This document shows, piece by piece, positions 18,034-28,172 of a stretch of 64,000 bases of DNA. The stretch's first letter is position 1, and each line of letters opens with the position of its first letter. A program made the position numbers and the translations under genes. The notes under the pieces were generated by a model that had not been told where the DNA came from, did no database searches, and saw only the letters and a program-made list of their open reading frames with translations. This DNA is from Solimonas flava DSM 18980 (lineage in GTDB: Bacteria > Pseudomonadota > Gammaproteobacteria > Nevskiales > Nevskiaceae): assembly GCF_000426685.1 (NCBI RefSeq), contig NZ_AUFV01000011.1, positions 1 through 64,000 on the forward strand, given 5' to 3'.

Positions 18034-19047
18034 ATGAAAACCCATTCCCATCGTCCGCTGCGCAGTCTCGGTACCCCTGCCCTGTTCGCGGCCGCGAGCG
18101 TCGCGCTCGCCGCCTGCGGCGGCGGGGGCGATCACTCGGAGCGCAGCGTTTCGCTGTCAAGCAAAGATGACGTGCTGCGCGAGCTTGGCAACCTGTCGGC
18201 CTTCGTCGACTTCAGCGGCATCAGCACCGACTCCATGACGGCAGCCGCCAGCGCGGCGAGCACACCCAAGGCCCGCTTCGTCGGCTCCGCGCTCAAGACC
18301 CTCCGGCTCGCCTCTGCCAATCCGGGCCTGAGCGCCAAGGCCGTCACCGTGCACGACTGCGACAGCGGCAGCTACAGCGAGGAAACGCTGACCGGTACCT
18401 ACACCTTCGCGTTGTTCGACAGCACGCCGCGCACGGTGTCGATCTACCGCGAAGACAACAACCATTGCGTCTATGACTACGAAGACGGCTATCGCAGGAT
18501 CTACGACGGCCACTACGAAAGCGGCGGCTACACGCCGGACACCGGCGACCACTATTCGTACCTGCGCTTCGGCACCGGCAGCAGCGTCTATCGCTACCGC
18601 GAGGAGTGGAGCGGCGATTCCGACTACCCGAGCACCGAGGAACTGCAGGGTCTGCTCGAGCGGCGCGCCGGCGACAGCGATGCGGAGGTGCGCGCCGACG
18701 ACTTCCGTGATCACTACACGGAGCCGGGCTACAGCGCCGACATCATCCTCGGCGACGGCGAACTGATGAAGTTCCTCACCGCCGACACCGGCTTGCGCGC
18801 CGACGGCAGCATCTACTACAGCACCAGCGCCTGCCGCGGCGGCACGCTGCGCTACACGACGACGACGCCGATCTCAGTACCGCAGGATGGAACCGCGCAG
18901 GGCGTGCTGAAGATGGAATCGGGCAACGAATCGGCGACGATCACGCTCAATGCCGACGGCAGCGCGACGGTGCAGTTCGCCGGCGGCAGCAGCCTGACGC
19001 TGAGCTCGGATGAAGTGCTGGCTGCGCTCGACGAGAGCCCCTGCTGA
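18034..19047 (+). CDS. Lipoprotein of unknown function, Tyr/Asp-rich
   Basis: A 337-residue predicted lipoprotein with signal and lipobox ending SVALAAC followed by a GGGG spacer. A GGAGGAAAT ribosome site fixes the ATG at 18034 rather than 33 nt upstream. The middle (about 110-215) is unusually rich in tyrosine, aspartate and glycine (CVYDYEDGYRRIYDGHY and similar), and a cysteine pair may form a disulfide. The C-terminal part looks beta-rich. I recognise no family. It is transcribed alone and ends before a long hairpin. Confidence 0.82.
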   Translation: MKTHSHRPLRSLGTPALFAAASVALAACGGGGDHSERSVSLSSKDDVLRELGNLSAFVDFSGISTDSMTAAASAASTPKARFVGSALKTLRLASANPGLSAKAVTVHDCDSGSYSEETLTGTYTFALFDSTPRTVSIYREDNNHCVYDYEDGYRRIYDGHYESGGYTPDTGDHYSYLRFGTGSSVYRYREEWSGDSDYPSTEELQGLLERRAGDSDAEVRADDFRDHYTEPGYSADIILGDGELMKFLTADTGLRADGSIYYSTSACRGGTLRYTTTTPISVPQDGTAQGVLKMESGNESATITLNADGSATVQFAGGSSLTLSSDEVLAALDESPC

Positions 19048-19053
19048 AGCGAC

Positions 19054-19087
19054 GGCCCCGGGACCGGCGCGCGCCGGTCCCGGGGCC
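19054..19087. terminator. Long GC hairpin between the lipoprotein gene and gpsA
   Basis: Perfect 17-bp stem (GGCCCCGGGACCGGCGC and its complement) with essentially no loop spacer, placed between convergent genes. No T-run follows, so termination efficiency is uncertain. Confidence 0.6.
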
Positions 19088-19151
19088 TGTCCTGCGTGCC
19101 GGCCGCATCGCCAACCGCTCGGGGCCGCGACGGGCGTCGGGGCGACAGGTC

Positions 19152-20180
19152 CTAGCCGGCGCCCGGCGCCTTGCGCTCCGGCGCCGCCTCGGCCTTGGCC
19201 GGCCGCGTCGCCAGCGCACGAACCGCCTCGACCACCGACAACCGGCCTTCGAGCACGCCGCAGACGGCGGCGGTGATCGGCATGTCGACACCGTAGCGCT
19301 GCGCCAGGCGCAGGACCTCGGGCGCCGCCTTGACGCCCTCGACCACCTGGCGGATGTCGGCGATCGCTTCCTTGACGCTCTTGCCCTGCGCCAGCAGCAG
19401 ACCCATGCGGCGATTGCGCGACTGGTTGTCGGTGCAGGTCAGCACCAGATCGCCCATGCCGGCGAGGCCCATCAGCGTTTCCGCCTTGGCGCCCATCGCC
19501 GTGGCCAGGCGCATGATCTCGGCGAGACCGCGCGTGATCAGCGCCGCGCGCGTATTGGCGCCCAGCCCCATGCCGTCGGCGATGCCGACGCCGATCGCCA
19601 TCACGTTCTTCACCGCGCCGCCGACCTCGACCCCGATCAGATCCTCGGTCCAGTAGGCGCGGAAGCCGTCGCCGTGCAGGCGCCGTGCGAAGGCCTCCGC
19701 GAACGATTGCTCGTGCGAGGCGATCGTCACCGCGGTCGGCAGGCCGATGCCGACTTCCTTGGCGAAAGTGGGACCGGACAGCACGGCAAACGGCCGGCTG
19801 CGGCCGTAGATCGATTCGATGACCTCGTGCACCAGCTGGCCGCTGTGCGGCTCCAGGCCCTTGCAGGCGGCAACCAGCCCCTGACCGTCGCGCAGCAGCG
19901 GTTCGATGCGCTCGAGCGTCGCGCGCAGCACGTGCGAGGGCGTCGCGATCAGCAGCTCGTCGGCCTCGGCGACCGCAGCATCGAGATCGGCGTGCGCGCG
20001 CAGCTTGGCGGGGAACGGGCAGCCCGGCAGGTACTGCACGTTCTCCCGCGCCTGCTGCATCGCCGCCAGGCGCTCGGGATCGCGGCCCCAGAGCACGGTC
20101 GGCGCGCCACGGCGCGCCAGCTGGATCGCCAGCGCGGTGCCGAACGAACCGGCCCCGAGCACCGCCGTGACCGGATTCAT
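19152..20180 (-). CDS. gpsA: Glycerol-3-phosphate dehydrogenase [NAD(P)+]
   Basis: Reduces dihydroxyacetone phosphate to sn-glycerol 3-phosphate for phospholipid synthesis. The 342-residue protein has the N-terminal Rossmann motif VLGAGSFGTALA and the SGPTFAKE and catalytic-lysine segment VGGAVKNVMAIG. A GTG two codons upstream is in frame, but GGAGG is spaced 7 nt from the ATG at 20180, which is therefore the better start. It is the last gene of rhodanese-grxC-secB-gpsA, a conserved gammaproteobacterial order. The C-terminal ~15 residues are a variable Ala/Glu/Lys tail. Confidence 0.95.
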   Translation of the reverse strand: MNPVTAVLGAGSFGTALAIQLARRGAPTVLWGRDPERLAAMQQARENVQYLPGCPFPAKLRAHADLDAAVAEADELLIATPSHVLRATLERIEPLLRDGQGLVAACKGLEPHSGQLVHEVIESIYGRSRPFAVLSGPTFAKEVGIGLPTAVTIASHEQSFAEAFARRLHGDGFRAYWTEDLIGVEVGGAVKNVMAIGVGIADGMGLGANTRAALITRGLAEIMRLATAMGAKAETLMGLAGMGDLVLTCTDNQSRNRRMGLLLAQGKSVKEAIADIRQVVEGVKAAPEVLRLAQRYGVDMPITAAVCGVLEGRLSVVEAVRALATRPAKAEAAPERKAPGAG

Positions 20181-20268
20181 CGGCACGCCTCCGGCTGCGG
20201 CGCCGGGCGCGGCATCGCCGGTCGAAGCGCTCGCGCGGCGTCGATCATCGGGTGTGGAAAGCGCAAAC

Positions 20269-20300
20269 GGACGGCGATGAAGTGGCCTTCATCGCCGTCC
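20269..20300. terminator. Hairpin between secB and gpsA
   Basis: 14-bp stem GGACGGCGATGAAG / CTTCATCGCCGTCC with a 4-nt loop, located just after the secB stop. The T-run is weak, so it may attenuate rather than stop transcription into gpsA. Confidence 0.55.
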
Positions 20301-20308
20301 CGGCGGCT

Positions 20309-20839
20309 TCAGTTGACGCTGTTGGCCGGCGCCGGCGCCGGCGTGGCGGCCTGCGCGCGGGCGCGCTGCAGGTGCTCCAGGTAAAGCGCATCGAAGTTGA
20401 TCGGCTGCAGCAGCAGCTGCGGGAAGCCGGCGCGCTGGACCAGATCGGCGATCGTCTCGCGGGCGAACGGGAACAGCAGGTTCGGGCAGTAGGCGGCGGC
20501 CACGGCGGCCTTCTCTTCCGGCTGCGTGAAGCCGCGCACCGTGAAAATGCCGGCCTGCTGCGCTTCGACCAGGAAGGCGACTTCCTCACCGAGCTTCGCC
20601 GTGACGGTCACGGCGAGCACCACCTGCAGCGCATCGCCTTCGAGCGGCTTGGCCTCGGTGTTCACCTGCACGTCGAGCTGCGGCTGCCACTGCTTGGTGA
20701 AGACCTGCGGCGCCATCGGCACTTCGAGCGAAGCGTCCTTGACGTAGATCTTCTGCAGGAGCACCTGGCGCTGCGCGCCGGCGGCGTTGGGATCAATGGC
20801 GCCTGGCGCCGGCACATCGGGAGTCGCGGTATCGGTCAT
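20309..20839 (-). CDS. secB: Protein-export chaperone SecB
   Basis: Tetrameric cytosolic chaperone that keeps preproteins unfolded and delivers them to SecA. The 176-residue protein has the conserved core from QKIYVKDASLEVP (about 29-41) through YCPNLLFPFARETIADL (about 117-133) to the FPQLLLQPINFDALY segment. The N-terminal (~20 residues) and C-terminal tails are Ala/Pro-rich extensions and somewhat longer than in E. coli (155 residues). It lies 18 nt after grxC. Confidence 0.96.
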   Translation of the reverse strand: MTDTATPDVPAPGAIDPNAAGAQRQVLLQKIYVKDASLEVPMAPQVFTKQWQPQLDVQVNTEAKPLEGDALQVVLAVTVTAKLGEEVAFLVEAQQAGIFTVRGFTQPEEKAAVAAAYCPNLLFPFARETIADLVQRAGFPQLLLQPINFDALYLEHLQRARAQAATPAPAPANSVN

Positions 20840-20857
20840 GGTTCGGTAATCGGAATA

Positions 20858-21112
20858 TCAGTCGTGCAACAGGGCGTCGAGCTTGCCGGCGCGTTCCAGC
20901 GCGTGCAAGTCGTCACTTCCCCCCACGTGCGTGTCGCCAATGAAGATCTGCGGCACGGTGCGGCGTCCGGTGATGCGCATCATCTCCTCGCGCCGGCTGG
21001 CGTCCTCGTCGACGCGCACTTCCTCGATGGTCGCGCCCTTGGCCTGCAGGAGGCGCTTGGCCATCACGCAGAACGGGCAGACCCTCGTGCTGTACATCAC
21101 CACCTTCTTCAC
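20858..21112 (-). CDS. grxC: Glutaredoxin 3
   Basis: Glutathione-dependent dithiol oxidoreductase of 84 residues with the active site CPFC (12-15, in STRVCPFCVMAK). It also has the glutathione-binding TVP (RRTVPQIFI) and GG-D (VGGSDDL) motifs. It is placed between the rhodanese-like gene (10 nt upstream) and secB, the usual gammaproteobacterial arrangement. Confidence 0.95.
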   Translation of the reverse strand: MKKVVMYSTRVCPFCVMAKRLLQAKGATIEEVRVDEDASRREEMMRITGRRTVPQIFIGDTHVGGSDDLHALERAGKLDALLHD

Positions 21113-21122
21113 GGCGAACCCT

Positions 21123-21548
21123 CTATTTGGTCGTCAGCGGCAGATTCGCCATCGACCAGGCGTTGATGCCGCCACGCAAAGGATAGACCTCGGCGAAGCC
21201 GTTCTTGCGCAGCTTCTCGACGGCGGTGCTGCTGCTGACGCCGAGCGCGCAATAGACCAGCACAGGTCGTGCCTTGTCCTTGGCGAGCTGACCGAGATAC
21301 TCGTCGAACTTGCCGAGCGGCGCATGGAAGGCGTTGAGCAGATGGCCGCGCTTGAACTCCGCCAGCGGGCGCACGTCAACGATCAGCGGGTCGCGATCGT
21401 TGATCAGGCGCACCGCTTCGGCCGGCGACATGCGCTTGCCGCCGGTCAGATTGCCATGCACTTCGTTGGCGATCAGCAAGGCCAGCACCACGCCGAGCGC
21501 GACGAACAGCCAGACGTGGGCTTGGAAGAACTCGAAGAACTGGGCCAT
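21123..21548 (-). CDS. Membrane-anchored rhodanese-like protein
   Basis: A 141-residue protein with one N-terminal membrane helix (about 10-30) and a single rhodanese domain. The candidate active cysteine lies in VYCALGVSSST. It probably handles sulfane sulfur or acts as a thiol redox protein at the membrane. The ATG at 21548 (MAQFFEFF) is the family start; 14 upstream codons are not conserved. It is the first gene of the grxC-secB-gpsA run and is divergent from envC with 59 nt between start codons. Confidence 0.88.
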   Translation of the reverse strand: MAQFFEFFQAHVWLFVALGVVLALLIANEVHGNLTGGKRMSPAEAVRLINDRDPLIVDVRPLAEFKRGHLLNAFHAPLGKFDEYLGQLAKDKARPVLVYCALGVSSSTAVEKLRKNGFAEVYPLRGGINAWSMANLPLTTK

Positions 21549-21607
21549 CGGATGACAAACCTGCGCGGTATCAGCAAATCGTGGGGACAACCGGCTAGCA
21601 TTATCGC

Positions 21608-22765
21608 ATGTTCCGCCGTTCCGCCCTGTCCGCCCTGCTGCTGGCGGCCCTGCTCCTGCCTGCCGCCGGGCGGGCGGGTGACGACCGTCTGAGCCAGAAC
21701 CAGAAGGCGCTCGACGCGGTCCGCGAGCGCATCGGCGCGCTGCAGAAAAAGGTCGAGGCCGACCAGACCGAGCGCGACGCGCTGGCGCGCGACATGCAGA
21801 AGATCGAGCGCAGGATCGCCGCGGCGGCCCAGCAGATGCGCGCGCTGCGCACGCGCATCGACGAGCAGCAGCGCAAGATCCGCCAGACGCAGGCCGACCA
21901 GCAGGAAGCGCAGCGCGCGCTCGACGCGCGCCGCGACGAGCTTGCCCGGCAGCTGCGCGCCGCCTACGTCCTGGGCCGCCAGGGCGAGACGCAGCTGCTG
22001 CTGAACCTCGACGACGTGCAGACGGTCGGCCGCATGCTGACCTACTACGACTACCTGCAGCGCGCGCAGCTGACGGCGATGGCGACGATCCGCGCCCGCG
22101 CCGACGAGCTCGAACAGCTCGCCGACCGGCTGCAGCAGGAACAGGCCCAGCTCGAGCAGCTGCGCACCGACCAGGAGACGGCGCTCGCCGAGCTCAAGGC
22201 GACGCGCGCCGAGCGCGCCGACATGCTGGCGCAGCTCAAGTCGCGGCTGTCGAACGAAGAGGACAACCTCGCCCAGCTCAAGGAAGACGAGCGCAGCATC
22301 CGCAACCTGATCGAGTCGCTGAAGAAGACGCTGGCCGACCTGCCGCCGGACATCTCGCCGAGCGACAAGCCGTTCACCGCACAGAAGGGCAAGCTGCCGT
22401 GGCCGGCGCGCGGCGCGCTGCTCGCCCGCTACGGCGAGAACAAGGCCGGCGGCCGGCTGAGCTGGAACGGCCACTGGATCGCGGCCGCCGAAGGCAGCCC
22501 GGTGCGCGCCGTGGCGCGCGGCCGCGCCGTCTACGTCGGCTGGATGCACCGCTATGGCCTGATCGTGCTGCTCGAGCACGAGGCCGGCTACTTCACCCTG
22601 TACGGACACTGTCAGAGCGCGAACGTGCAGGTCGGCGATATGGTGCGGGCCGGCCAGACCATCGCCGGCGCCGGCAGCACCGGCGGCTACGACCAGTCCG
22701 GCGTGTACTTCGAGATCCGCAAGGGCGCCGAGGCGATCAATCCGCAGGCCTGGCTGGCGCGATGA
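21608..22765 (+). CDS. envC: Murein hydrolase activator EnvC
   Basis: Periplasmic activator of the AmiA/AmiB amidases at the septum. The 385-residue protein has a signal peptide (1-23), long coiled coils (about 25-240, rich in Q/E/R/L) and a C-terminal LytM domain (about 265-385). The zinc site is degenerate: the usual HLHFE is replaced by GVYFEIR, as in EnvC proteins that activate but do not cut. A TAGCAT element ends 6 nt before the ATG and there is no Shine-Dalgarno, so it may be leaderless. It is followed by ctpA and a YibQ-type gene. Confidence 0.93.
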   Translation: MFRRSALSALLLAALLLPAAGRAGDDRLSQNQKALDAVRERIGALQKKVEADQTERDALARDMQKIERRIAAAAQQMRALRTRIDEQQRKIRQTQADQQEAQRALDARRDELARQLRAAYVLGRQGETQLLLNLDDVQTVGRMLTYYDYLQRAQLTAMATIRARADELEQLADRLQQEQAQLEQLRTDQETALAELKATRAERADMLAQLKSRLSNEEDNLAQLKEDERSIRNLIESLKKTLADLPPDISPSDKPFTAQKGKLPWPARGALLARYGENKAGGRLSWNGHWIAAAEGSPVRAVARGRAVYVGWMHRYGLIVLLEHEAGYFTLYGHCQSANVQVGDMVRAGQTIAGAGSTGGYDQSGVYFEIRKGAEAINPQAWLAR

Positions 22766-22838
22766 ACGGCCGTACCGGCCGGCATGACCGGGAACTGTCG
22801 CTTTGATGCGTAGTCAGACAGTTGCTATCGTGCCCCCG

Positions 22839-24221
22839 ATGTCTCCCATTTCCGATCCGCGTTCGAACCGTAAATCCATGCCCCGCTTCTACCGTGTTCC
22901 GCTGGCGCTGGCCGCCGGCGTCCTCATCGGCGCCTCCGTGACGCTCACCCAGGGCGTGCTCGCCGACAAGGCCGCCAAGCCGACCGCCGACGCACTCGGC
23001 TTCAAGGATCTGCAGACCTTCGTCGAGATCCTCAACCGCGTGAAGGCCGACTACGTCGAGCCGGTCGACGACAAGACGCTGATCGAGAACGCCGTGCGTG
23101 GCATGATGGCCGGCCTCGACCCGCACTCGGCCTATCTCGACAAGGACGAGTACCAGGACATGAACGTGGTCACCACCGGCAAGTTCGGTGGTCTGGGCAT
23201 CGAAGTGCAGATGCAGAACGGCTTCGTGCGCGTGGTCTCGCCGATCGACGACACGCCCGCCGCCAAGGCCGGCATCCAGCCCGGCGACCTGATCGTCAAG
23301 ATCGACGACACCCCGGTGAAGGGCCTGTCGCTGTCCGACGCCGTCAGCAAGATGCGCGGCGAACCGGGCACCAAGGTCCAGCTCACGGTCGTGCGCGAAG
23401 GCGAGTCGGCGCCGAAGATCTTCGATCTCAAGCGCGAGACGATCTCGGTCGCCAGCGTGCGCAGCCGCATGCTCGACGGCGACCTCGCCTACCTGCGCAT
23501 TTCCAGCTTCACGACCGAGACCAGCGCCTCGCTGGAGAAGGAATTCGCCAAGCTGAAGAAGGACGCCAAGAGCCCGATCAAGGGGCTCGTGCTCGACCTG
23601 CGCAACAACCCGGGCGGCGTGCTCGACGCCGCGGTCAAGGTCAGCGACGCGTTCATGACGCAGGGCCCGATCGTCACAATCAAGGGCCGCGAACCCGGCG
23701 CGCAGCGCGAGTTCGACGCCACCGCGGGCGACCTGCTCGGCGGCGCGCCGATCGTGGTGATGATCAACGGCGGCTCGGCTTCGGCCTCGGAGATCGTCGC
23801 CGGCGCGCTGCAGGATTCGCACCGCGCCGTGATCGTCGGCAGCCGCTCGTTCGGCAAGGGCTCGGTGCAGACCATCCTGCCGCTGTCGAACGAAGGCGCG
23901 ATCAAGCTGACGACGGCGCGCTATTACACGCCGTCGGGCCGCTCGATCCAGGCCGAGGGCATCGAGCCCGACGTCGCGATCCGGCCGCTGAAGATCGCCA
24001 AGAGCGACAAGGACGACGGCGCCGATTTCGATCCGATCACCGAGGCCAGCCTCAAGGGCAGCCTGGAGAACAAGGACGACAAGATCTCGCAGGACGAGCG
24101 CGCCAAGCTCGAAGCCGAACGCGCGCAGAAGGCCAAGGACGCGCAGGCGCTCGCCGAGAGCGATTACGGTCTGTACGAAGCGACCAACATCCTGCGCAGC
24201 CTCTCGCTCGTGCGGCGCTGA
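22839..24221 (+). CDS. ctpA: Carboxy-terminal processing protease (S41 family)
   Basis: Periplasmic serine protease of about 460 residues. It has an N-terminal signal/anchor (about 16-40), a PDZ domain (about 85-170, GGLGIEVQ...GIQPGDLI) and the S41 core with the catalytic Ser in NGGSASASE and Lys in [10 protein letters not shown]. In-frame TTG (22803) and ATG (22878) starts also exist. I chose 22839 because TTGATG (22803-22808), a 17-nt spacer and TATCGT (22826-22831) form a promoter whose start falls on this ATG. The envC-ctpA-yibQ order is conserved; CtpA enzymes trim wall-hydrolase partners in related bacteria. Confidence 0.93.
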   Translation: MSPISDPRSNRKSMPRFYRVPLALAAGVLIGASVTLTQGVLADKAAKPTADALGFKDLQTFVEILNRVKADYVEPVDDKTLIENAVRGMMAGLDPHSAYLDKDEYQDMNVVTTGKFGGLGIEVQMQNGFVRVVSPIDDTPAAKAGIQPGDLIVKIDDTPVKGLSLSDAVSKMRGEPGTKVQLTVVREGESAPKIFDLKRETISVASVRSRMLDGDLAYLRISSFTTETSASLEKEFAKLKKDAKSPIKGLVLDLRNNPGGVLDAAVKVSDAFMTQGPIVTIKGREPGAQREFDATAGDLLGGAPIVVMINGGSASASEIVAGALQDSHRAVIVGSRSFGKGSVQTILPLSNEGAIKLTTARYYTPSGRSIQAEGIEPDVAIRPLKIAKSDKDDGADFDPITEASLKGSLENKDDKISQDERAKLEAERAQKAKDAQALAESDYGLYEATNILRSLSLVRR

Positions 24222-24230
24222 CGCGCCGCC

Positions 24231-25046
24231 ATGCGCAGTCGGGGAGGACTGCTCGCGGCGATCGGCCTGTTGCTGAGCCTGCCGGCGGCCGCCGCGCCGC
24301 CGGCGATCAGTATCGTCATCGACGATCTCGGCGACCGCCGCATCGAGAGCGAGCAGGCCGTCGAGTTGCCCGGCGCCATCGCCTGCGCGTTCCTGCCGGA
24401 CGCGCCGTACACGCGGCGCCTCGCCGAGCAGGCGCACCGCGCCGGCAAGGAAGTGTTGCTGCATCTGCCGCTGCAGCCGCTGAACGGCAGCGCGCACCCG
24501 CTGGCGCTTGTGACGAATGCGCCGGCGCCGGAACGCGAAGCGGCGCTCGTGCACATGCTGGCGTCGGTGCCGCACCTGTCCGGGGTCAACAACCACCAGG
24601 GCAGCCTGGCCACCGCCAGCCGGCCGGCGATGCACTGGCTGATGCGCGAGCTGGCAGCGCGCGGCGTCGGCTACTTCATCGACAGCTACACCAGCGCCCG
24701 GAGCGTCGCCTACCCGATCGCGCGCGCCTACGGCCTGCCGGCCACTCGTCGACGGGTGTTCCTCGACAACGACATGGCGCCGGCCGCGGTCGCGGCCTCG
24801 TTCGACGAGTTGCTGCGTCAGGCCCGTCTTCACGGTTCGGCGCTGGCGATCGGCCATCCGCACGCCGCGACGCTGGCCCTGCTGCGCGAGCGTCTGGCGA
24901 CGCTCGCCGCGCAAGGCGTCGTGCTGGTGCCGCCGTCGGAACTGATCGCCCGCTACGAACCGCGTCCGCGACTGCAGCCGACGCAGCTGCGGATCAGCCC
25001 CTGGGGCGGCGCCTTAGCGCCGCAGGGCGCGCCAGCCGAGTACTAG
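24231..25046 (+). CDS. Divergent polysaccharide deacetylase family protein (YibQ-like)
   Basis: Exported protein of 271 residues with a signal peptide (1-22). The fold is that of divergent polysaccharide deacetylases: an early Asp-Asp pair in IVIDDLGD, an HLPLQP segment and a late [11 protein letters not shown]. It starts 9 nt after ctpA, completing the conserved envC-ctpA-yibQ group, so a wall-related role is likely although the activity is undefined. The last 33 nt overlap the 3' end of ubiB on the other strand, so the C-terminal tail ([15 protein letters not shown]) is probably unconserved. Confidence 0.85.
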   Translation: MRSRGGLLAAIGLLLSLPAAAAPPAISIVIDDLGDRRIESEQAVELPGAIACAFLPDAPYTRRLAEQAHRAGKEVLLHLPLQPLNGSAHPLALVTNAPAPEREAALVHMLASVPHLSGVNNHQGSLATASRPAMHWLMRELAARGVGYFIDSYTSARSVAYPIARAYGLPATRRRVFLDNDMAPAAVAASFDELLRQARLHGSALAIGHPHAATLALLRERLATLAAQGVVLVPPSELIARYEPRPRLQPTQLRISPWGGALAPQGAPAEY

Positions 25047-26606
25047 CGCCGCGGCGGCCGACAGCGCGCCGAGCCAGGGATGCGGCGTGGCGCCGGCCGC
25101 CGCGTACAGCGCCGCCGCCGCGAAGCCGAGCGCCGCGAGCATCTGCACGGTGCGCCGGTTGGCGGCGCGGATTTCCTCGCGCAGCGCCTCAAGCTCGCGC
25201 CGGCTGGTGCCGAAGCCCTCGCCGCGGCGCATCTGGCGCAGCGCGTGCTGGGCGATCTCCGGCAGCGACTCGGCCAGCGACGGCCCCTGTGCACGCATCT
25301 TCTCGAGCGTCGCGACCGGGCCGAGCCGCGCACGCATCCAGTCCTCCATGATCGGCTTGGCGGTCTTCCACAGATCCAGCTCGGGGTTGAGCTGGCGGCC
25401 GAGCCCCTCGATCTGCAGCAAGGTCTTCTGCAGCAGCACGAGCTGCGGCTGCACCTGGTAGTTGAAACGCCGCGCGACCTGGAACAGGCGCAGCAGGAAG
25501 AAGCCGAACGAGATGTCCTTCAGCGGCCGCTGGAAGATCGGCTCGCAGATCGTGCGGATCGCACCCTCGAAATCCTCGAGCCGCGTGCCTTTCGGAATCC
25601 ATTCGGACTCCAGATGCAGCTCGGCGACGCGCCGGTAGTCGCGGTTGAAGAACGCGTAGAAGTTCTCGGCGAGATAGCGCTGGTCGGACGCCGTCAGCGT
25701 GCCGACGATGCCGAAGTCGACGGCGAGATAACTCGGCCGCTGCGGATCGGACACATCGACGAAGATGTTGCCCGGGTGCATGTCGGCGTGAAAGAAGTTG
25801 TAGACGAAGGTCTGCTTGAAGAAGATCTCGACGCCGCGCTCCGACAGCACCTTGAAGTCGACCCCCAGCTCGCGCAGCTTGTCGAGCTCGCGGATCGACA
25901 CGCCGTAGATGCGCTCCATCACCAGCACGCGCGTGCGCGTGCAGTCCCAGAACACCAGCGGGTGGTAGATCAGGTTCGAGCCGAGCCAGTTGCGGCGCAG
26001 CTGCGCACAGTTGGCGCCTTCGCGCATCAGGTCGAGCTCGTCGAGCAGCACCTTCTCGTATTCGGCGACGACCTCGCGCGGCCGCAGGCGGCGCAGATCC
26101 GGCGAGAAACGCTCGGCCAGCCCGGCCAGCGTGTGCAGCAGCTCGATGTCGCTGCGCATCACCGCCTCGATGCCCGGACGCAGCACCTTGACGACGACAT
26201 CGAAAGTCTCCGCCCCGCCGTCGAGTCTGAGCTTGGCGGCATGAACCTGCGCGATCGAAGCCGAGGCCATCGGCACTTCGTCGAACTCGGCGAATACCGC
26301 GTCGACCGGCTTGCCGAGCTCGGCCTCGATGATGGCGCGCGCCTCGGCGCCCGGAAACGGCGGGACGCGGTCCTGCAGCCTGGCGAGTTCGGCGGCGATA
26401 TCGGCGGGCACGATGTCCGGCCGCGTCGACAGCGCCTGACCGAACTTGATGAAGACCGGACCGAGCTCCTCGAGCGCCAGGCGCAGGCGCTCGCCGCGCG
26501 GCCGCGGATCGCGGCCCGGCTTGCCGCCGGCGAATTCGCGCAGGCCGTAGCGGGACGCCACGCGCCGGATCTGCCAGACGCGCCGCAGGCGGCTGAACGA
26601 GATCAT
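25014..26606 (-). CDS. ubiB: Ubiquinone biosynthesis regulatory ATPase/kinase UbiB
   Basis: Atypical protein-kinase-like ATPase (ABC1/ADCK family) needed for ubiquinone synthesis. The 530-residue protein has the KxGQ motif ([13 protein letters not shown]), an Ala-rich nucleotide loop in place of the Gly-rich loop ([12 protein letters not shown]), HADMHPGN and the VDFGIVG metal motif. Two C-terminal membrane helices lie at about 480-530. Its ATG overlaps the ubiJ stop by 4 nt (ATGA), so ubiE-ubiJ-ubiB is one translationally coupled operon. Its 3' end overlaps the convergent deacetylase-like gene. Confidence 0.96.
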   Translation of the reverse strand: MISFSRLRRVWQIRRVASRYGLREFAGGKPGRDPRPRGERLRLALEELGPVFIKFGQALSTRPDIVPADIAAELARLQDRVPPFPGAEARAIIEAELGKPVDAVFAEFDEVPMASASIAQVHAAKLRLDGGAETFDVVVKVLRPGIEAVMRSDIELLHTLAGLAERFSPDLRRLRPREVVAEYEKVLLDELDLMREGANCAQLRRNWLGSNLIYHPLVFWDCTRTRVLVMERIYGVSIRELDKLRELGVDFKVLSERGVEIFFKQTFVYNFFHADMHPGNIFVDVSDPQRPSYLAVDFGIVGTLTASDQRYLAENFYAFFNRDYRRVAELHLESEWIPKGTRLEDFEGAIRTICEPIFQRPLKDISFGFFLLRLFQVARRFNYQVQPQLVLLQKTLLQIEGLGRQLNPELDLWKTAKPIMEDWMRARLGPVATLEKMRAQGPSLAESLPEIAQHALRQMRRGEGFGTSRRELEALREEIRAANRRTVQMLAALGFAAAALYAAAGATPHPWLGALSAAAALVLGWRALRR

Positions 26607-27223
26607 GCGTCGTGTTCCGCGGCGGTTTCGAGGCGACGCAAGCGCGCGTCGAGACGGTCGACGCCGTCGCGCAGCGACTCGACGGACTCCATCCAGTCGG
26701 CGACGTCGCTGGCGCGTGCCAGATCGCGGCTTTCCTCGCGCAGGTACTCGGCCGTATCGAGCGCCAGCGTGTCGACGCTGCGCCGCCCCCAGCCGAACAG
26801 GTTCTGCAGCCCCTGGTTCAGGCGGTGCGCGGCCGCGTCGCCGACGAAACGGGCCGCGAACTCTTCCGGATCGAAGCCGACGCGCGCCAGCATGCGGTTG
26901 AAGCGGCGCAGCAGTTCGACGTCGCCATCAACGGCGAGCCCCTGCGGAATGCCGCCGTCCTGGCGGCGCACGGTCCAGGCCAGGCGCAGCAGCGTCGGCA
27001 GGCTGCCGTGCACGCTGACGTCCGGCGTCAGCGTGCCGGCGTCGAGCACGCGCACGCCGCCGGCGTGGAACTCGATCAGGAACGTCCAGGCCGGCGCCTC
27101 GACGATGAGCGCGATGCTGCGCCCCTTGAGGGACTCGCATTCGGCGAGGACCTCGGGCTCCAGCGCGAGATAGCGGTTCAGTGCGACTTCGAGCGCCGCG
27201 GCGAGCAGGCCCGGCGCACTCAT
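26603..27223 (-). CDS. ubiJ: Ubiquinone biosynthesis accessory factor UbiJ
   Basis: SCP2-domain protein of 206 residues that organises the Ubi enzyme complex and binds lipid intermediates. The SCP2-like region spans about 20-105 ([19 protein letters not shown]...[13 protein letters not shown]). It is followed by a helical C-terminal part ending in a charged coiled coil (about 175-206). It overlaps ubiE and ubiB by 4 nt each (ATGA), matching the conserved ubiEJB operon. Confidence 0.92.
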   Translation of the reverse strand: MSAPGLLAAALEVALNRYLALEPEVLAECESLKGRSIALIVEAPAWTFLIEFHAGGVRVLDAGTLTPDVSVHGSLPTLLRLAWTVRRQDGGIPQGLAVDGDVELLRRFNRMLARVGFDPEEFAARFVGDAAAHRLNQGLQNLFGWGRRSVDTLALDTAEYLREESRDLARASDVADWMESVESLRDGVDRLDARLRRLETAAEHDA

Positions 27224-27993
27224 TCGAGGCGGAAGCCGCGATGCACGGCGACGATGCCGCCGGACAGGTTGTAGACCTGCACGCGCGCCAGGCCGGCGTT
27301 CTCCATCATGCCCTTGAGCGTCTGCTGGTCCGGGTGCATGCGGATCGACTCGGCGAGATAGCGATAGGAGGCCTCGTCGCGGGCGACGACGCGCCCCATC
27401 AGCGGCAGCAGCTTGAACGAATACTGGTCGTAGGCCTTGCCGAGCAGCGGGTTCAGCGGCTTGGAGAACTCCATCACCAGCAGGCGACCACCCGGTTTCA
27501 GGCAGCGCGTCATCGAGCGCAGCGCCGCGTCCTTGTCGGTGACGTTGCGCAGGCCGAAGCCGATCGTGATGCAGTCGAACGTACCCTCGGCGAACGGCAG
27601 CGCTTCGGCATTGGCCTGCACCGCGGGAACATTGACCAGCCCGTGGTCGACCAAGCGCTTGCGCCCCTCGCCGAGCATCGCGGCATTGATGTCGGACAGG
27701 ATGACGAGTCCCCTGGGCCCGGCCGCGCGCGCGAACTCGCGCGCCAGATCGCCGGTGCCGCCCGCAACATCGAGCACCTTCTCGCCCGGCCGCACGCCGG
27801 CGAGGTCGATCGCAAAGCGCTTCCAGACCCGATGAATGCCCAGCGACATCAGGTCGTTCATCAGGTCATACTTGTGCGCCACCGAGGTGAACACGCCGGC
27901 CACGCGTCCGCGCTTCTCGGCAACGGGCACCTGTTCATAACCGAAGTGCGTCGTGTCGGACGCGGACTCGTTCTTTGAAGATTCGCTGGCCAT
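27220..27993 (-). CDS. ubiE: Bifunctional demethylmenaquinone/2-methoxy-6-polyprenylbenzoquinol methyltransferase
   Basis: SAM-dependent C-methyltransferase of ubiquinone (and where present menaquinone) synthesis. The 257-residue protein has the family motif [17 protein letters not shown] and the SAM motif [12 protein letters not shown], then [15 protein letters not shown] and the C-terminal GGIVAVHRG. The ATG at 27993 is the family start. A TACAAT -10 lies about 24 nt before it. It heads the ubiE-ubiJ-ubiB operon. Confidence 0.96.
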   Translation of the reverse strand: MASESSKNESASDTTHFGYEQVPVAEKRGRVAGVFTSVAHKYDLMNDLMSLGIHRVWKRFAIDLAGVRPGEKVLDVAGGTGDLAREFARAAGPRGLVILSDINAAMLGEGRKRLVDHGLVNVPAVQANAEALPFAEGTFDCITIGFGLRNVTDKDAALRSMTRCLKPGGRLLVMEFSKPLNPLLGKAYDQYSFKLLPLMGRVVARDEASYRYLAESIRMHPDQQTLKGMMENAGLARVQVYNLSGGIVAVHRGFRLE

Positions 27994-28172
27994 GGCGGGA
28001 AGCGGAGTGGGGACGTCATTGTAGCGGCATGGTCGCGGCAAGCGAGGCATGCCCGGCGCGGCCGCTGGCCGGCGCCGGTGCCGACGCCGGTCAGCGGCAA
28101 GCCGCCGCCCATCGCCGCGGCCCGACGCCCGATGGCGGATCGCATTAACGTGCCGGCCTCGGGAGCCACCAT

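Noticed and set aside
22737-24914. A 725-codon minus-strand open frame opposite ctpA and the deacetylase-like gene
   Set aside because: It is antisense to two conserved genes, has no recognisable motif and shows typical antisense composition.
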